The position numbers and the translations under genes are program-made. From positions 62,001-126,000 of the forward strand of contig DGGY01000041.1 in assembly GCA_002392405.1 (NCBI GenBank): a stretch of 64,000 nucleotides of DNA, given 5' to 3'. Below are positions 15,546 through 23,966 of the stretch, piece by piece (the first letter of the stretch is position 1; each line of letters starts with the position of its first letter). Under the pieces are notes generated by a model. The model worked only from the letters and a program-made list of their open reading frames with translations. It did not search any database and was not told where the DNA came from. This DNA is from Treponema sp. UBA3862 (GTDB lineage Bacteria > Spirochaetota > Spirochaetia > Treponematales > Treponemataceae).

Positions 15546-18428
15546 TCAGAAATTGCTCCAATCCACATCCACATACTGTCCTTTCAAATATTCTGCTGCC
15601 AAAAAAGGATTTAAAAGATCCTCTTCAGAAAGAAAAACAAATCGATCTAACTCCCACCCCTCAGGATGCGGGAATACAACTGACGACAATTTTGTACACC
15701 CGGAAAAAGCTTTTGGGTATATTCTGTAACATTCATCAGATAAAAGTACAGAAGTAATTTTACGGCAATTCATAAAGGCCTCTGATCCAATAACCTCTAC
15801 ACCAGCAGGAACTATATATTCACCGGCCTTTCCTTCAGGACATAAAACAAGTTTTAACTCATTCTCAATTATTCTAAGCAGGACTCCGTCTATAGACTTA
15901 TAGTTTGGATTCAACTCATCTACATTAATACTTTCAAGTAATAAACAGCCTGCAAAACAGGTTGGATCAACAATCACGACTGAAGCTGGAATTGATACAG
16001 ACTTTATTGCACAATCCCTGAATGCAAAGCTGTAAATTGCAGTAACAGTTTGCGGAATAATAACTTCTTCAAGCTGCTTACAACCCATACAGAGCTGCGA
16101 AGGTATTATTGTAAGGCTTTGTGGCAAAGCAAGCTCTTTAAGAGAAGAGCACCCCCTAAAAGTCTGGTCATGTAAAACTTCAAGTTCCTGAGGCAGAACA
16201 ATTTTCTTAATACTTGTACATTCCATGAACGCCCCGAAACCTATCTTTTTAACAGAGGAAGGAAGCTCCAGCGTCCCGGTTAATTTATTTAATCCTCTAA
16301 AAGCATACGAGCCAATTTCTTCTACAGACTTACCGATAATAACACTTTCAAGAGAAGGAAGATTCTTAAATAGTGAATCAGGTATTATTTTAACAGAATT
16401 ACCAATTACTACTTTTTTAAGGGAAATACAATCATTAAAAACCTCATGACCCAAGGTTTCAACACTGTCAGGAATAACTATCTCTTCAAGGCTATTGCAT
16501 CCACAAAAGGCAAGATTACCTATATTTTCTATAGATTTACCGATAATAACACTTTCAAGAGAAGGAAGATCCTTAAATAGTGAATCAGGTATTATTTTAA
16601 CAGAATTACCAATTACTACTTTTTTAAGGGAAATACAATCATTAAAAACCTCATGACCCAAGGTTTCGACACTGTCAGGAATAACTATCTTTTCAAGGCT
16701 ATTGCATCCACAAAAGGCAAGATTACCTATATTTTCTATTCCGTCAGCAATTGTAACCGTTTTTAAGTTTTTACATCCATAAAAACAAGCGTTAGGAATC
16801 GAGTATATATCTGTTTTATTAGAATTTCTCTGAATAAAAGAATGAGGACGATCATCGTAATAAACAGTCACTTCGCCTAGATAGCCCTGTGAGTCATATC
16901 TTCCATAAATTGACTTATCCGAGATTTCATAACTATCGTACCAGTGATCGTAAAACTTAGGATGACTATAAGAATATATAAGAGGAAAAGATATTTCAGT
17001 AAGAGAATTACATCCCCAGAATAAACCGTCACCGATGGCTGTTATACCTTGAGGAAGATTTATACTTTTTAAATTTAAACAATCTCTGAATGCTTCAGCC
17101 CCTATCGAAACAACGTTTTCTGGTATCTTCAGGGACTCAAGGGAAGTACAGTTTCTAAAAGCCCCGTCCCAGATATTTTTTAATGAATCAGGAAGCCTGA
17201 CATCTTTAAGTGTTGTACACTCCCAGAAAACAAAAGGCGAAATGTTTTCAACACTCTCAGGAACACTTATCTCCTTAAGATTTCTACAAAAAGAAAACGC
17301 TTCTATACCAATCTCTTTAAGATTATCGGGTAATTTTATATCATTCAGTCCTGTACAACGCGAAAAAGCCCCATCCTCTATAACAGTCAGACTTTCAGGC
17401 AGTCCAATAGATCTGAGACTTTCGCATCCCCAAAAAGCTGATTTACAAATCTTTGTAATACCTTCAGGAATCGTTAACTTCTCTAAACTCTTACACCCAG
17501 CAAAAAAGCTTAGGGGTATTTCATACGAATTTAAGGCCAGAAAAGCAGGAGTTATTTCAATATCAGTAAGTGAGCTGCATCCCGAAAAAACACCTACACC
17601 AACAGTCCATGAACTTAATTTAACCTTTCTAAGTTCTCTACAATCGCTAAACGCAAAGTCACCTACATCACAATATACATCAGACAATACAAAATCCATT
17701 TCACTTAATGAATGGCAGAAGGCAAAAGCATTTTTTCCAATTTTGTGACACCCAATTCTGGCCTTGCGAAGTTTGCTACATCCCTGAAAAGCACCTTCAC
17801 CTATTTCGTATACACTAATCGCTATTCCAGTCAAATTACTTACATCCCAAAAACAATTCTGAGGAATATTCCATACTTCATTTACATCTTCCAACCTGTG
17901 AAATACAAGTTCTACTTCGACATCTGGTTTACATCTTGATAAGTCTCTTAATGCTTGAGCTACTTCCCAGAAAACTTCAGCACTATCCGCGTTAGCATCA
18001 ATCAATATTATTATCTTTGCGTTTTCTTTCATGGATTTAATGACATCAGGAGCACTTGCCCAGTAGGTTTCAAGTGTATCAATCCATTTAGCATGGAGCT
18101 TTACATCTTGAGTTAAATCAGACAGCTGGGCACCAGTTACCCGGTTCTGCAGGCTCTCATCCGTGTACCAGCCTCCAAATGAATAATACTCTTTTGAAAT
18201 GTCAGTAGAAGAAGGAAGTTCAACAGGTTGGTTTTCCGTAAAAGTCTGCGGGGCAGAATACCCTTCGCTCCAGTAACCGCCGTTTAATTCGTAAGTTATC
18301 CGGTGTCTGACTTTCGCTTCCTCCGAAACATCAGTTGTGCAGGAAAACACAAGGCCTGTCATTGCAATCAAAAAACAGGCCTTGAAACATTTCACAAAGT
18401 TATAATACCTGAAAGGAAGATTTTTCAT
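15546..18428 (-). CDS. BspA-type leucine-rich repeat lipoprotein
   Basis: 960 residues. The signal peptide ends with lipobox LVFSC-TTDV. Residues about 43-115 form one InlB-like repeat (YELNGGYWSEGY to DVKLHAKWID). From about residue 165 onwards there are some thirty BspA/TpLRR repeats of about 23 residues, with consensus like IxxxAFxxCxxLxxIxIPxSV (for example CESLRSIGLPESLTVIEDGA). BspA-type proteins of oral treponemes and Tannerella bind fibronectin or fibrinogen, so an adhesin role is likely. An internal 207-bp unit is tandemly duplicated. It begins about 65 nt after the end of the DUF6273 lipoprotein gene and may be co-transcribed with it. Confidence 0.92.
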   Translation of the reverse strand: MKNLPFRYYNFVKCFKACFLIAMTGLVFSCTTDVSEEAKVRHRITYELNGGYWSEGYSAPQTFTENQPVELPSSTDISKEYYSFGGWYTDESLQNRVTGAQLSDLTQDVKLHAKWIDTLETYWASAPDVIKSMKENAKIIILIDANADSAEVFWEVAQALRDLSRCKPDVEVELVFHRLEDVNEVWNIPQNCFWDVSNLTGIAISVYEIGEGAFQGCSKLRKARIGCHKIGKNAFAFCHSLSEMDFVLSDVYCDVGDFAFSDCRELRKVKLSSWTVGVGVFSGCSSLTDIEITPAFLALNSYEIPLSFFAGCKSLEKLTIPEGITKICKSAFWGCESLRSIGLPESLTVIEDGAFSRCTGLNDIKLPDNLKEIGIEAFSFCRNLKEISVPESVENISPFVFWECTTLKDVRLPDSLKNIWDGAFRNCTSLESLKIPENVVSIGAEAFRDCLNLKSINLPQGITAIGDGLFWGCNSLTEISFPLIYSYSHPKFYDHWYDSYEISDKSIYGRYDSQGYLGEVTVYYDDRPHSFIQRNSNKTDIYSIPNACFYGCKNLKTVTIADGIENIGNLAFCGCNSLEKIVIPDSVETLGHEVFNDCISLKKVVIGNSVKIIPDSLFKDLPSLESVIIGKSIENIGNLAFCGCNSLEEIVIPDSVETLGHEVFNDCISLKKVVIGNSVKIIPDSLFKNLPSLESVIIGKSVEEIGSYAFRGLNKLTGTLELPSSVKKIGFGAFMECTSIKKIVLPQELEVLHDQTFRGCSSLKELALPQSLTIIPSQLCMGCKQLEEVIIPQTVTAIYSFAFRDCAIKSVSIPASVVIVDPTCFAGCLLLESINVDELNPNYKSIDGVLLRIIENELKLVLCPEGKAGEYIVPAGVEVIGSEAFMNCRKITSVLLSDECYRIYPKAFSGCTKLSSVVFPHPEGWELDRFVFLSEEDLLNPFLAAEYLKGQYVDVDWSNF
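16325..16738 (-). repeat. Tandem 207-bp duplication inside the BspA-type gene
   Basis: Copies at about 16325-16531 and 16532-16738 differ at only a few bases (for example GATTCTTAAA against GATCCTTAAA). 207 bp equals 69 codons, or three 23-residue leucine-rich repeats, so the duplication keeps frame and repeat register. The near-identity indicates a recent expansion. Confidence 0.93.
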
Positions 18429-18493
18429 GGGGTCACTCTCTCCGTAAACTCTTTTAGATATTATAACATATTATTTAAAATTGTCAAAAAAAG

Positions 18494-19984
18494 CTAGTTC
18501 CCCATCTTAACAAGGCAGGCAGGAACGATGCCACTTTCAGGATAAATATAATACCAGTCAAAAGCTCCATTGGTATGAACACGATTTACTTTGTAATAAT
18601 TATCATAAATAGTCCGTGTAATATACGTATCACATGTATTCAGATAATTTGTAAGTGCGTAATCAGTATTTGTCATTCTTCTGTCACTGTCAGAAGAAAA
18701 ACCATATTCTTCAGTGGAGAGTTCATCCTTTGACAATAAAAATACTTTGTCATTTATACCTGACTCAATTTCATAATCCTGCAGCAGGGCAGATGCCTTA
18801 TCCGTAAACGCCTCCCTTATGAAGCCGTTACCCTCATAGGTTGTATTCGTTTTCAAAGTGGTTGCGTAGTAGCTGCCAGAATTCGTTTTATATGACAATC
18901 CGTTCAGATAAGCACGTATTGCACTGGCCGCATAATTATTAGGTTTAACAGTTACATCATCTATACTCCTATTGTAATAGCTATTTTCGTCAGCACCATA
19001 TCTGGGATAATCATAATAACAGGAGGCATTAAGTATTTTTTCAGATAACAGCAGGGCTGTTCCGTCATTATAAGTCTTTAATACGCGCCATTTTACCGGT
19101 TCAACCTTAAACCATCTGTACGAGTTATCGGAAGATATATGAGCAGCAGAGCCATCTGAATATGAATTATAGTCACCATAAGTATCCTCCAGAACATGAC
19201 AGTAATAGCTCTTATCCTGTGTATTGTAGCAGTAAGTTAACCCTCCCATAACCACCTTGCGTCTGTCGTCAAAGGCGCTTTCGTCCAGGTCCTGCGGTGC
19301 AACCGTCTGAGGGTATACACCGAAATAGACCAGATCATAGAACTTGCCATTAATTTCGCGCCTACCTGCACTGACCGGAACAGGATAACTCCAGCTGTCG
19401 TCAACCTTAAAACCGGCACAAACCCTGATATTATGCTTCGGCATTTTAAACTTAAAGGTATCAGCTGACTTTTCGATTACGGTTACGCTTACCTCGTTTC
19501 CGTCTTCATTCTTTACACAGATGGTTTTTGTATCGGTAACGCAGCCTTCATCAGGTGTAAAGGTTACGGTAACGTACTGTGAACAGTCTACCCCTTCACT
19601 TTTATCAGCACTGATTACACCCTTCTCACACTGCTCAAGCGTTACGGTATATGTGTCCCATACATAAACTTTATTGAATAATGCACTTACGGTAACGTCT
19701 TCTGAAGGCATTATAAAAGTGGCGGTATCCCCGTCATAATCTACTGACTTAAACTGTCCGCTCTTTACAGTTACGCTGCCTTCTTCGTAGCCGTCATCAG
19801 GCACTACTTTAAGGGTAACTCTTTGTCCTGCGTTAACGGAAGAAGACGGACTTGCAGTTACTCTACCTCCGGTACACTTTTTTACGGTAACAGAATATGT
19901 TTCTTCACTTTCCTGATTTCCACAGGAAGTAAAAATAAAGCCAGCCGTTAATAAAAAAACAAAACACAAAAAATACTTTTTCAT
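18494..19984 (-). CDS. Lipoprotein with bacterial beta-repeats and a DUF6273-like C-terminal domain
   Basis: 496 residues from ATG 19984, which follows GGGAGAG; the longer open frame upstream lies inside the previous gene. MKKYFLCFVFLLTAGFIFTSC is a lipoprotein signal. Two repeats of about 80 residues follow (YSVTVKKCTGGRVTASPSSS and YTVTLEQCEKGVISADKSEG, each ending F-I/K-MP...V), similar to InlB-linked bacterial repeat domains. The C-terminal half (about 230-496) is DUF6273-like: VYFGVYPQTVAPQ, VEPVKWRVLKTYNDGTALLL, SAIRAYLNGLS, FIREAFTDKA, DKVFLLSKDELS, ESGIVPACLVKMGN. The domain occurs in secreted Gram-positive and treponeme proteins and its function is unknown. It starts 13 nt after the 928-residue lipoprotein stop, so they form an operon. 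Confidence 0.75.
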   Translation of the reverse strand: MKKYFLCFVFLLTAGFIFTSCGNQESEETYSVTVKKCTGGRVTASPSSSVNAGQRVTLKVVPDDGYEEGSVTVKSGQFKSVDYDGDTATFIMPSEDVTVSALFNKVYVWDTYTVTLEQCEKGVISADKSEGVDCSQYVTVTFTPDEGCVTDTKTICVKNEDGNEVSVTVIEKSADTFKFKMPKHNIRVCAGFKVDDSWSYPVPVSAGRREINGKFYDLVYFGVYPQTVAPQDLDESAFDDRRKVVMGGLTYCYNTQDKSYYCHVLEDTYGDYNSYSDGSAAHISSDNSYRWFKVEPVKWRVLKTYNDGTALLLSEKILNASCYYDYPRYGADENSYYNRSIDDVTVKPNNYAASAIRAYLNGLSYKTNSGSYYATTLKTNTTYEGNGFIREAFTDKASALLQDYEIESGINDKVFLLSKDELSTEEYGFSSDSDRRMTNTDYALTNYLNTCDTYITRTIYDNYYKVNRVHTNGAFDWYYIYPESGIVPACLVKMGN

Positions 19985-19997
19985 TAATTCTCTCTCC

Positions 19998-22784
19998 CTA
20001 CCAGTTACCCGTTCCCATATCCAGATCTGTGTATAAAGTATCTTCGCTGTCTCTGAGGGAAGTCCTGATCCACAGAGAAGGCATAAAACCTGTCCGTCCA
20101 TTCTCTGGATTATCTTTATAGGATTTCAAAGTCTTGGTATTAAAAACTTTACCATCCCTGTCCTTTAACAGGGCAGGCAGGCTGTATCCTCCGTTCCAGC
20201 CCATATAAGCAGTATTAAATGTTCGATTATAACCAAGACAATAGTCCTTTTTGTTTTTCTCTTTGTCATCACCTTGACCTTCTATGATATATTTTTCAAG
20301 TTCCTCATAAGATGACAGATATATTTTGTCCTTAAAATAATTATTGCCGTTTACTTTATCCTTAACATAAGTCGACATAATATATTCACGGGCAGCTGGA
20401 GTAAAGGCAGTCTGCAGAAAGCCCTTCCCGCTCCAGTCTGTATCATATTCTCCGGCCGTACCGCCTTCAGTCACAAAGCTGTTTTCAATTCCGTTAAGAT
20501 AAGCCCTTATATTAGAATACTTATAATCATCAGCGCTTATTGTCTTACCCTTCAAAGTTCGTGTATCACCGTCATAATAATTTATATCAGCTTCTCCTAT
20601 AATAGCCCTGTATGAAAAAAGCTGATAAAAAGGGGGATCAAAATGTGTACGCTGTCTATTACACAGCGTCATCCATTTGAGCGGCTCAACTTTATAATAG
20701 ACAGAACCTTTTTTTGCATAGAATTTACCGTCAGAGCCAAGGTACCAGTCATTATAGACAGGTGCAGCCGTCACATCTGAATCTGTCTTCGAAGAAACAC
20801 TTTGAGGATAATCTCCGAATCGGTAGTAATTACCCGTCTTAAGTTGCTCAGAATGATTCCACTCTTCCCAATATTCAAGAATGTATTTTGGTGCCTCAGT
20901 AAACGCATAATCAGAAACCATGTAAGAGCCCTCAATTGTCTGAGTCTTAGTAATCTGACTTACAGTACATCCTATATGAGCCGCAGAAGCAGTTTTGCGC
21001 GGCGAATCTGTAAACGAAGCCCTGTCACTCACGTCTTCCGCCGTTCCATCAAGATAGCAGGCAGTAACAGTAAGGCCGTAGTATGAAGGTCTTTGATTAA
21101 TGTCAAAAACATCAGGAACAACAAACTCAGGAGTTCCCGTTACTTCCACCGAACGCAGAATTTTAAGGAACTGAACATTCGCATTTCCTGCATAGTCATA
21201 GAAAAGTACGGAAGCTTCATAGCTTACCCCTTCTTCGACACTAAAGGAGGCTTTAACGCTACCCTTTTCAAATGCCGTCTCCGTAACTCCTCCCGTAGAA
21301 AGATTCGTAAGGCGAATGGCAGGATTTTTATAATCAATGGACTGGGATTCTGACCATGACGCTGTGTAATTTCCCGGGGAATCCTCAACTACTTCAGGCG
21401 GCTCTAAAAAATCCGGAGCCTTCATATCAAGGACAAAATAATATTTTTTATCATTTTCAGGCCAGATTTTTTCATAGCCTGCCCTGTCACGGAATTTAAA
21501 GTAGAGCGAATAAAGACCGCTTTCTTTTATGCCAAGTTCTTCATAAAGGTCAACGTCCTTATCTATAAGACCGAACTGACGACTTGCAAAAGGAAATGTA
21601 TATTTTTTTTCTAACTCTTTTGAATCCGACTGAGTGTTATAATCATCTTCATAGAGTTTTTTCAACATAAGGGTAAAGTTTGCTGCCGAGCCGGTGCCGC
21701 TGTCAGCAACACTAATGTTAAAGTGAAGTTTTGTTCCGTCAGTAAAGTTCAGGGACGGGATTTTATCTTTTGAATGAGCAGGAACTTCAGAAGCAGGTAC
21801 AAACAATACTTCGCCTGCTCCCTTGACCTCACAGGTACTTACTGAAGGAGCCTCACTGTCTATCTGGTTACCTATCTGATAAATCCATTTTATGCTGTCA
21901 GAAAGGGCAACGTTTTTTCCTTCTTTTTTGTAGAAAAAACCGTCAGAGATTTCTACCAGAATTTCATCATAATTTGAAAGAACATCACCTTCTGCCTGGC
22001 TGGCATGAGCCGCGATGGAAAGAACGGTAGGACTTTCAAAAACCGGAGCCTTAAAACAGCCGGCAAGGTTATTCTTTAATATGTTTGAAGAAATACTGAT
22101 GTTCTTGAAATGTGTCTGCCCGCCCTCATCTATGTAACCGTAATACTTTTCTTTTCCGTCAACAAAGGTGCAGAGAATACTTTCAGGACCATAAGTACCT
22201 TTTATTTCCTTCAGTTCATCTTCATTATAATAAATTGACTCTTCATCCATTTCCTGATCAAAGGTAACGTTAATGGACATATTTTTAATGGAAAGTTCTG
22301 ACTCAATTTCAGGACTTCTTGAAAGCCAGCCCGGCCTTTTACCTGTCACAGAAGTAAGTGTAAGCCTGCCCCCGGCAGGAGGGCATTTTATAAAACAGCA
22401 TTCAGTATCGGAAGAATATACATCATCAATGCCTATATATTCTCCGTTCTCATAAACTTTTCCGCTTACGCTGTCCTTTACTTCCCAGCGGATAAACTCG
22501 TATTTGTCTGAAACATCAAAATCAAGGGAAAAATACTCTCCTTCCTTTTTTTCCGTCTCACCGCCTGCAGGTTTATTAAGAACTCCGCTGCCGTCAGCAA
22601 AATCTACTCCTATAAGGCAGCTTTCTGCGTTGATATAGTTTATTGCATCGTTCAGGTTTTTCTTTACCTCTGCACCGTCAAGAAAATTCTCGCAGCTGCA
22701 CAGACATACCGCAATAAATACAAATAACCCCCCTCCCGTCATACAGCGGCAGAGAGCCCTTAAGAGAAAATTATGTTTTTTCAT
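19998..22784 (-). CDS. Large lipoprotein with Ig-like region and DUF6273-like C-terminus
   Basis: 928 residues. The hydrophobic signal ends at lipobox VCLCSC, followed by ENFLDGAEVKKNLNDAINYI, a start shared in pattern with the 848-residue lipoprotein. The middle (about 130-600) contains bacterial Ig-like/Big-type segments (SINVTFDQEMDEESIYYNED, FYDYAGNANVQFLKILRSVE). The C-terminal 270 residues are DUF6273-like: YRFGDYPQSVSSK, VEPLKWMTL, NIRAYLNGIEN, GFLQTAFTPAAREYI, DKIYLSSYEELEK, GFMPSLWIRTS. No catalytic motif is recognisable. It leads the operon that continues with the 496-residue lipoprotein and perhaps the BspA-type gene. Confidence 0.7.
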   Translation of the reverse strand: MKKHNFLLRALCRCMTGGGLFVFIAVCLCSCENFLDGAEVKKNLNDAINYINAESCLIGVDFADGSGVLNKPAGGETEKKEGEYFSLDFDVSDKYEFIRWEVKDSVSGKVYENGEYIGIDDVYSSDTECCFIKCPPAGGRLTLTSVTGKRPGWLSRSPEIESELSIKNMSINVTFDQEMDEESIYYNEDELKEIKGTYGPESILCTFVDGKEKYYGYIDEGGQTHFKNISISSNILKNNLAGCFKAPVFESPTVLSIAAHASQAEGDVLSNYDEILVEISDGFFYKKEGKNVALSDSIKWIYQIGNQIDSEAPSVSTCEVKGAGEVLFVPASEVPAHSKDKIPSLNFTDGTKLHFNISVADSGTGSAANFTLMLKKLYEDDYNTQSDSKELEKKYTFPFASRQFGLIDKDVDLYEELGIKESGLYSLYFKFRDRAGYEKIWPENDKKYYFVLDMKAPDFLEPPEVVEDSPGNYTASWSESQSIDYKNPAIRLTNLSTGGVTETAFEKGSVKASFSVEEGVSYEASVLFYDYAGNANVQFLKILRSVEVTGTPEFVVPDVFDINQRPSYYGLTVTACYLDGTAEDVSDRASFTDSPRKTASAAHIGCTVSQITKTQTIEGSYMVSDYAFTEAPKYILEYWEEWNHSEQLKTGNYYRFGDYPQSVSSKTDSDVTAAPVYNDWYLGSDGKFYAKKGSVYYKVEPLKWMTLCNRQRTHFDPPFYQLFSYRAIIGEADINYYDGDTRTLKGKTISADDYKYSNIRAYLNGIENSFVTEGGTAGEYDTDWSGKGFLQTAFTPAAREYIMSTYVKDKVNGNNYFKDKIYLSSYEELEKYIIEGQGDDKEKNKKDYCLGYNRTFNTAYMGWNGGYSLPALLKDRDGKVFNTKTLKSYKDNPENGRTGFMPSLWIRTSLRDSEDTLYTDLDMGTGNW

Positions 22785-22871
22785 CTGATAAAATCCCTTT
22801 TGAAATTAGAGTTTTTAGTATTTTTCAATAAAGAGTATAACGCAAAGTTTTATTTTTACACGATATACCTG

Positions 22872-22905
22872 AAGCTTTTTCCCGCTTTCCGGGGTTCCGG
22901 CTTAC
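22872..22905. repeat. Truncated intergenic repeat R2, copy c
   Basis: Only the first 34 bases of R2 are present, breaking off after GGTTCCGGCTTAC. The segment AGCTTTTTCCCGCTTTCC onward is identical to the full copy at 23712. The two same-orientation copies bracket the vapBC-type pair. Confidence 0.85.
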
Positions 22906-22956
22906 AGATGATGAACAGTACAGGATTCAGCAGTCAGTTTATGGCATCATGGAATA

Positions 22957-23361
22957 TCAGACGGTAAAGACATACGGTTCATCATATGTCAGGAATTTTT
23001 TATCGTGAGTCATAAGCATCATCCCCTCGCCTTTTGCCTGAGCCAGCAGAATCCGGTCAAAAGGATCATCATGGTCAGGAGAATTTTCTTTCTGTTCAAG
23101 GGTTTCAAGCGCACAGATATGCCGGTCATTTATTTCGAGTTTATTGAATCCCATAGCCTCGCAGTAATGAAGAAATTCAACACCACTTCTTGTAATCTGC
23201 CGGGGATGCTTTCTGTGTTTTATGGCTATCTCCCAGACAGAAGCAATACTGTAATAAAACTGGTTTTTCATATCGGAAAATACCTTAACAGCTTTTGAAG
23301 AAAGATTATTTCTGTTAAATAAAGTCCACATAATTATGTGTGTATCAAGCAGATAAGTCAT
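22957..23361 (-). CDS. vapC: PIN-domain toxin, VapC family
   Basis: 134 residues starting MTYLLDTHIIMWTLFNRNNL; the ATG at 23361 overlaps the antitoxin stop by one base (TAATG). PIN domains are Mg-dependent ribonucleases. Conserved acidic residues are visible: Asp of LLDTH, Glu of SVWEIAIK, Asp in HDDPFDRILLAQA and Asp of MLMTHDKKF. VapC toxins cut tRNA or rRNA and are inhibited by the cognate antitoxin. It forms a bicistron with the Phd-like gene upstream. The subtype fits the Phd-PIN arrangement common in treponemes and clostridia. Confidence 0.9.
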   Translation of the reverse strand: MTYLLDTHIIMWTLFNRNNLSSKAVKVFSDMKNQFYYSIASVWEIAIKHRKHPRQITRSGVEFLHYCEAMGFNKLEINDRHICALETLEQKENSPDHDDPFDRILLAQAKGEGMMLMTHDKKFLTYDEPYVFTV

Positions 23362-23624
23362 TATACAAGATCCCCCCATATTTCCTTTAACTCTTCATCA
23401 GTCCAGGCACACGGATCCCAGTTTTCATCATTTATATCAGGAACATTCATTTCTCCCGCAAACATTCCAAGTTTATCTGCAATACACTGCTGCGGAATAA
23501 GCGTAATCCTTACAACAGGATTGCCTGCACGGGCTACAATCACTTCTGATTCCTCATGATTTTCAAGCATTGCAATAATTCTGGAAAAATTGGTTTTTGC
23601 TTCAAGTACGTTCATTCTGCACAT
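23361..23624 (-). CDS. Phd/YefM-type antitoxin
   Basis: 87 residues, MCRMNVLEAKTNFSRIIAML. The ATG at 23624 has GGAGG eight bases upstream. The N-terminal half matches the Phd/YefM DNA-binding fold (NVLEAKTNFSRII, ARAGNPVVRITLI); the acidic, Trp-rich tail (DENWDPCAWTDEELKEIWGD) is the usual toxin-binding segment. The gene is followed at once by the PIN toxin with TAATG coupling. A good promoter and an inverted repeat lie upstream, consistent with self-repression. Confidence 0.88.
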   Translation of the reverse strand: MCRMNVLEAKTNFSRIIAMLENHEESEVIVARAGNPVVRITLIPQQCIADKLGMFAGEMNVPDINDENWDPCAWTDEELKEIWGDLV

Positions 23625-23641
23625 AATACAATCCTCCGTAA

Positions 23642-23674
23642 GTTAGTCAGGTTAGTCTGGTCAACATGACTAAC
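23642..23674 (-). promoter_or_regulatory. Candidate operator of the toxin-antitoxin operon
   Basis: GTTAGTC occurs at 23642-23648 and 23651-23657, and its reverse complement GACTAAC at 23668-23674, overlapping the -10 box and the start of the transcript. Such repeats are typical binding sites of Phd/YefM antitoxins. Confidence 0.65.
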
Positions 23675-23700
23675 ATAAGGGCAATCCGGGTTAAAGTCAA
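23672..23700 (-). promoter_or_regulatory. Promoter of the toxin-antitoxin operon
   Basis: On the minus strand TTGACT (23700-23695), a 17-nt spacer and TATGTT (23677-23672) make a near-consensus sigma-70 promoter about 48 nt before the antitoxin ATG. Confidence 0.75.
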
Positions 23701-23711
23701 GAAAAATTTCT

Positions 23712-23808
23712 GGAGCTTTTTCCCGCTTTCCGGGGTTCCGGCTTACGCCTCCATCGTCCTCGCCGCCTCAGGCGCCTGCGGTCGACTGCGCCCCTCCAAT
23801 CGGGGCTA
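23712..23808. repeat. Intergenic repeat R2, copy b (97 bp)
   Basis: Full-length copy, differing from 15031-15126 essentially at one spot (GCCTCAGGCGCC against GCCTGGGCGCC). Together with the truncated copy at 22872 it flanks the toxin-antitoxin pair. The remaining 23809-23907 of this gene-free 342-base stretch holds a second GC-rich palindromic patch (TTAGCCCGGGCTA near 23862) and no gene. Confidence 0.9.
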
Positions 23809-23907
23809 AAAAAATCCCTGTTTCGGCGGGCAATTTTTTCATTAATCTTACAAGAGAGGGCGTTAGCCCGGGCTATCCGCTTCCCGCAAAGCCTGCATCC
23901 CAAGAGT

Positions 23908-23944
23908 AAAAAAAAAATCCCTGTGCCTCCTTTAGACACAGGGA
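23908..23944 (-). terminator. Terminator of gpmI
   Basis: On the minus strand TCCCTGTG and CACAGGGA enclose an 11-nt loop and are followed by a run of ten T. It lies 22 nt past the gpmI stop. Confidence 0.88.
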
Positions 23945-23966
23945 AATAAAAACTTAAAAGTTTTTT

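Noticed and set aside
22905..22967. Tiny frame MNSTGFSSQFMASWNIRR after the truncated R2 copy
   Set aside because: Too short, no recognisable family; it overlaps the vapC stop region and may be chance.
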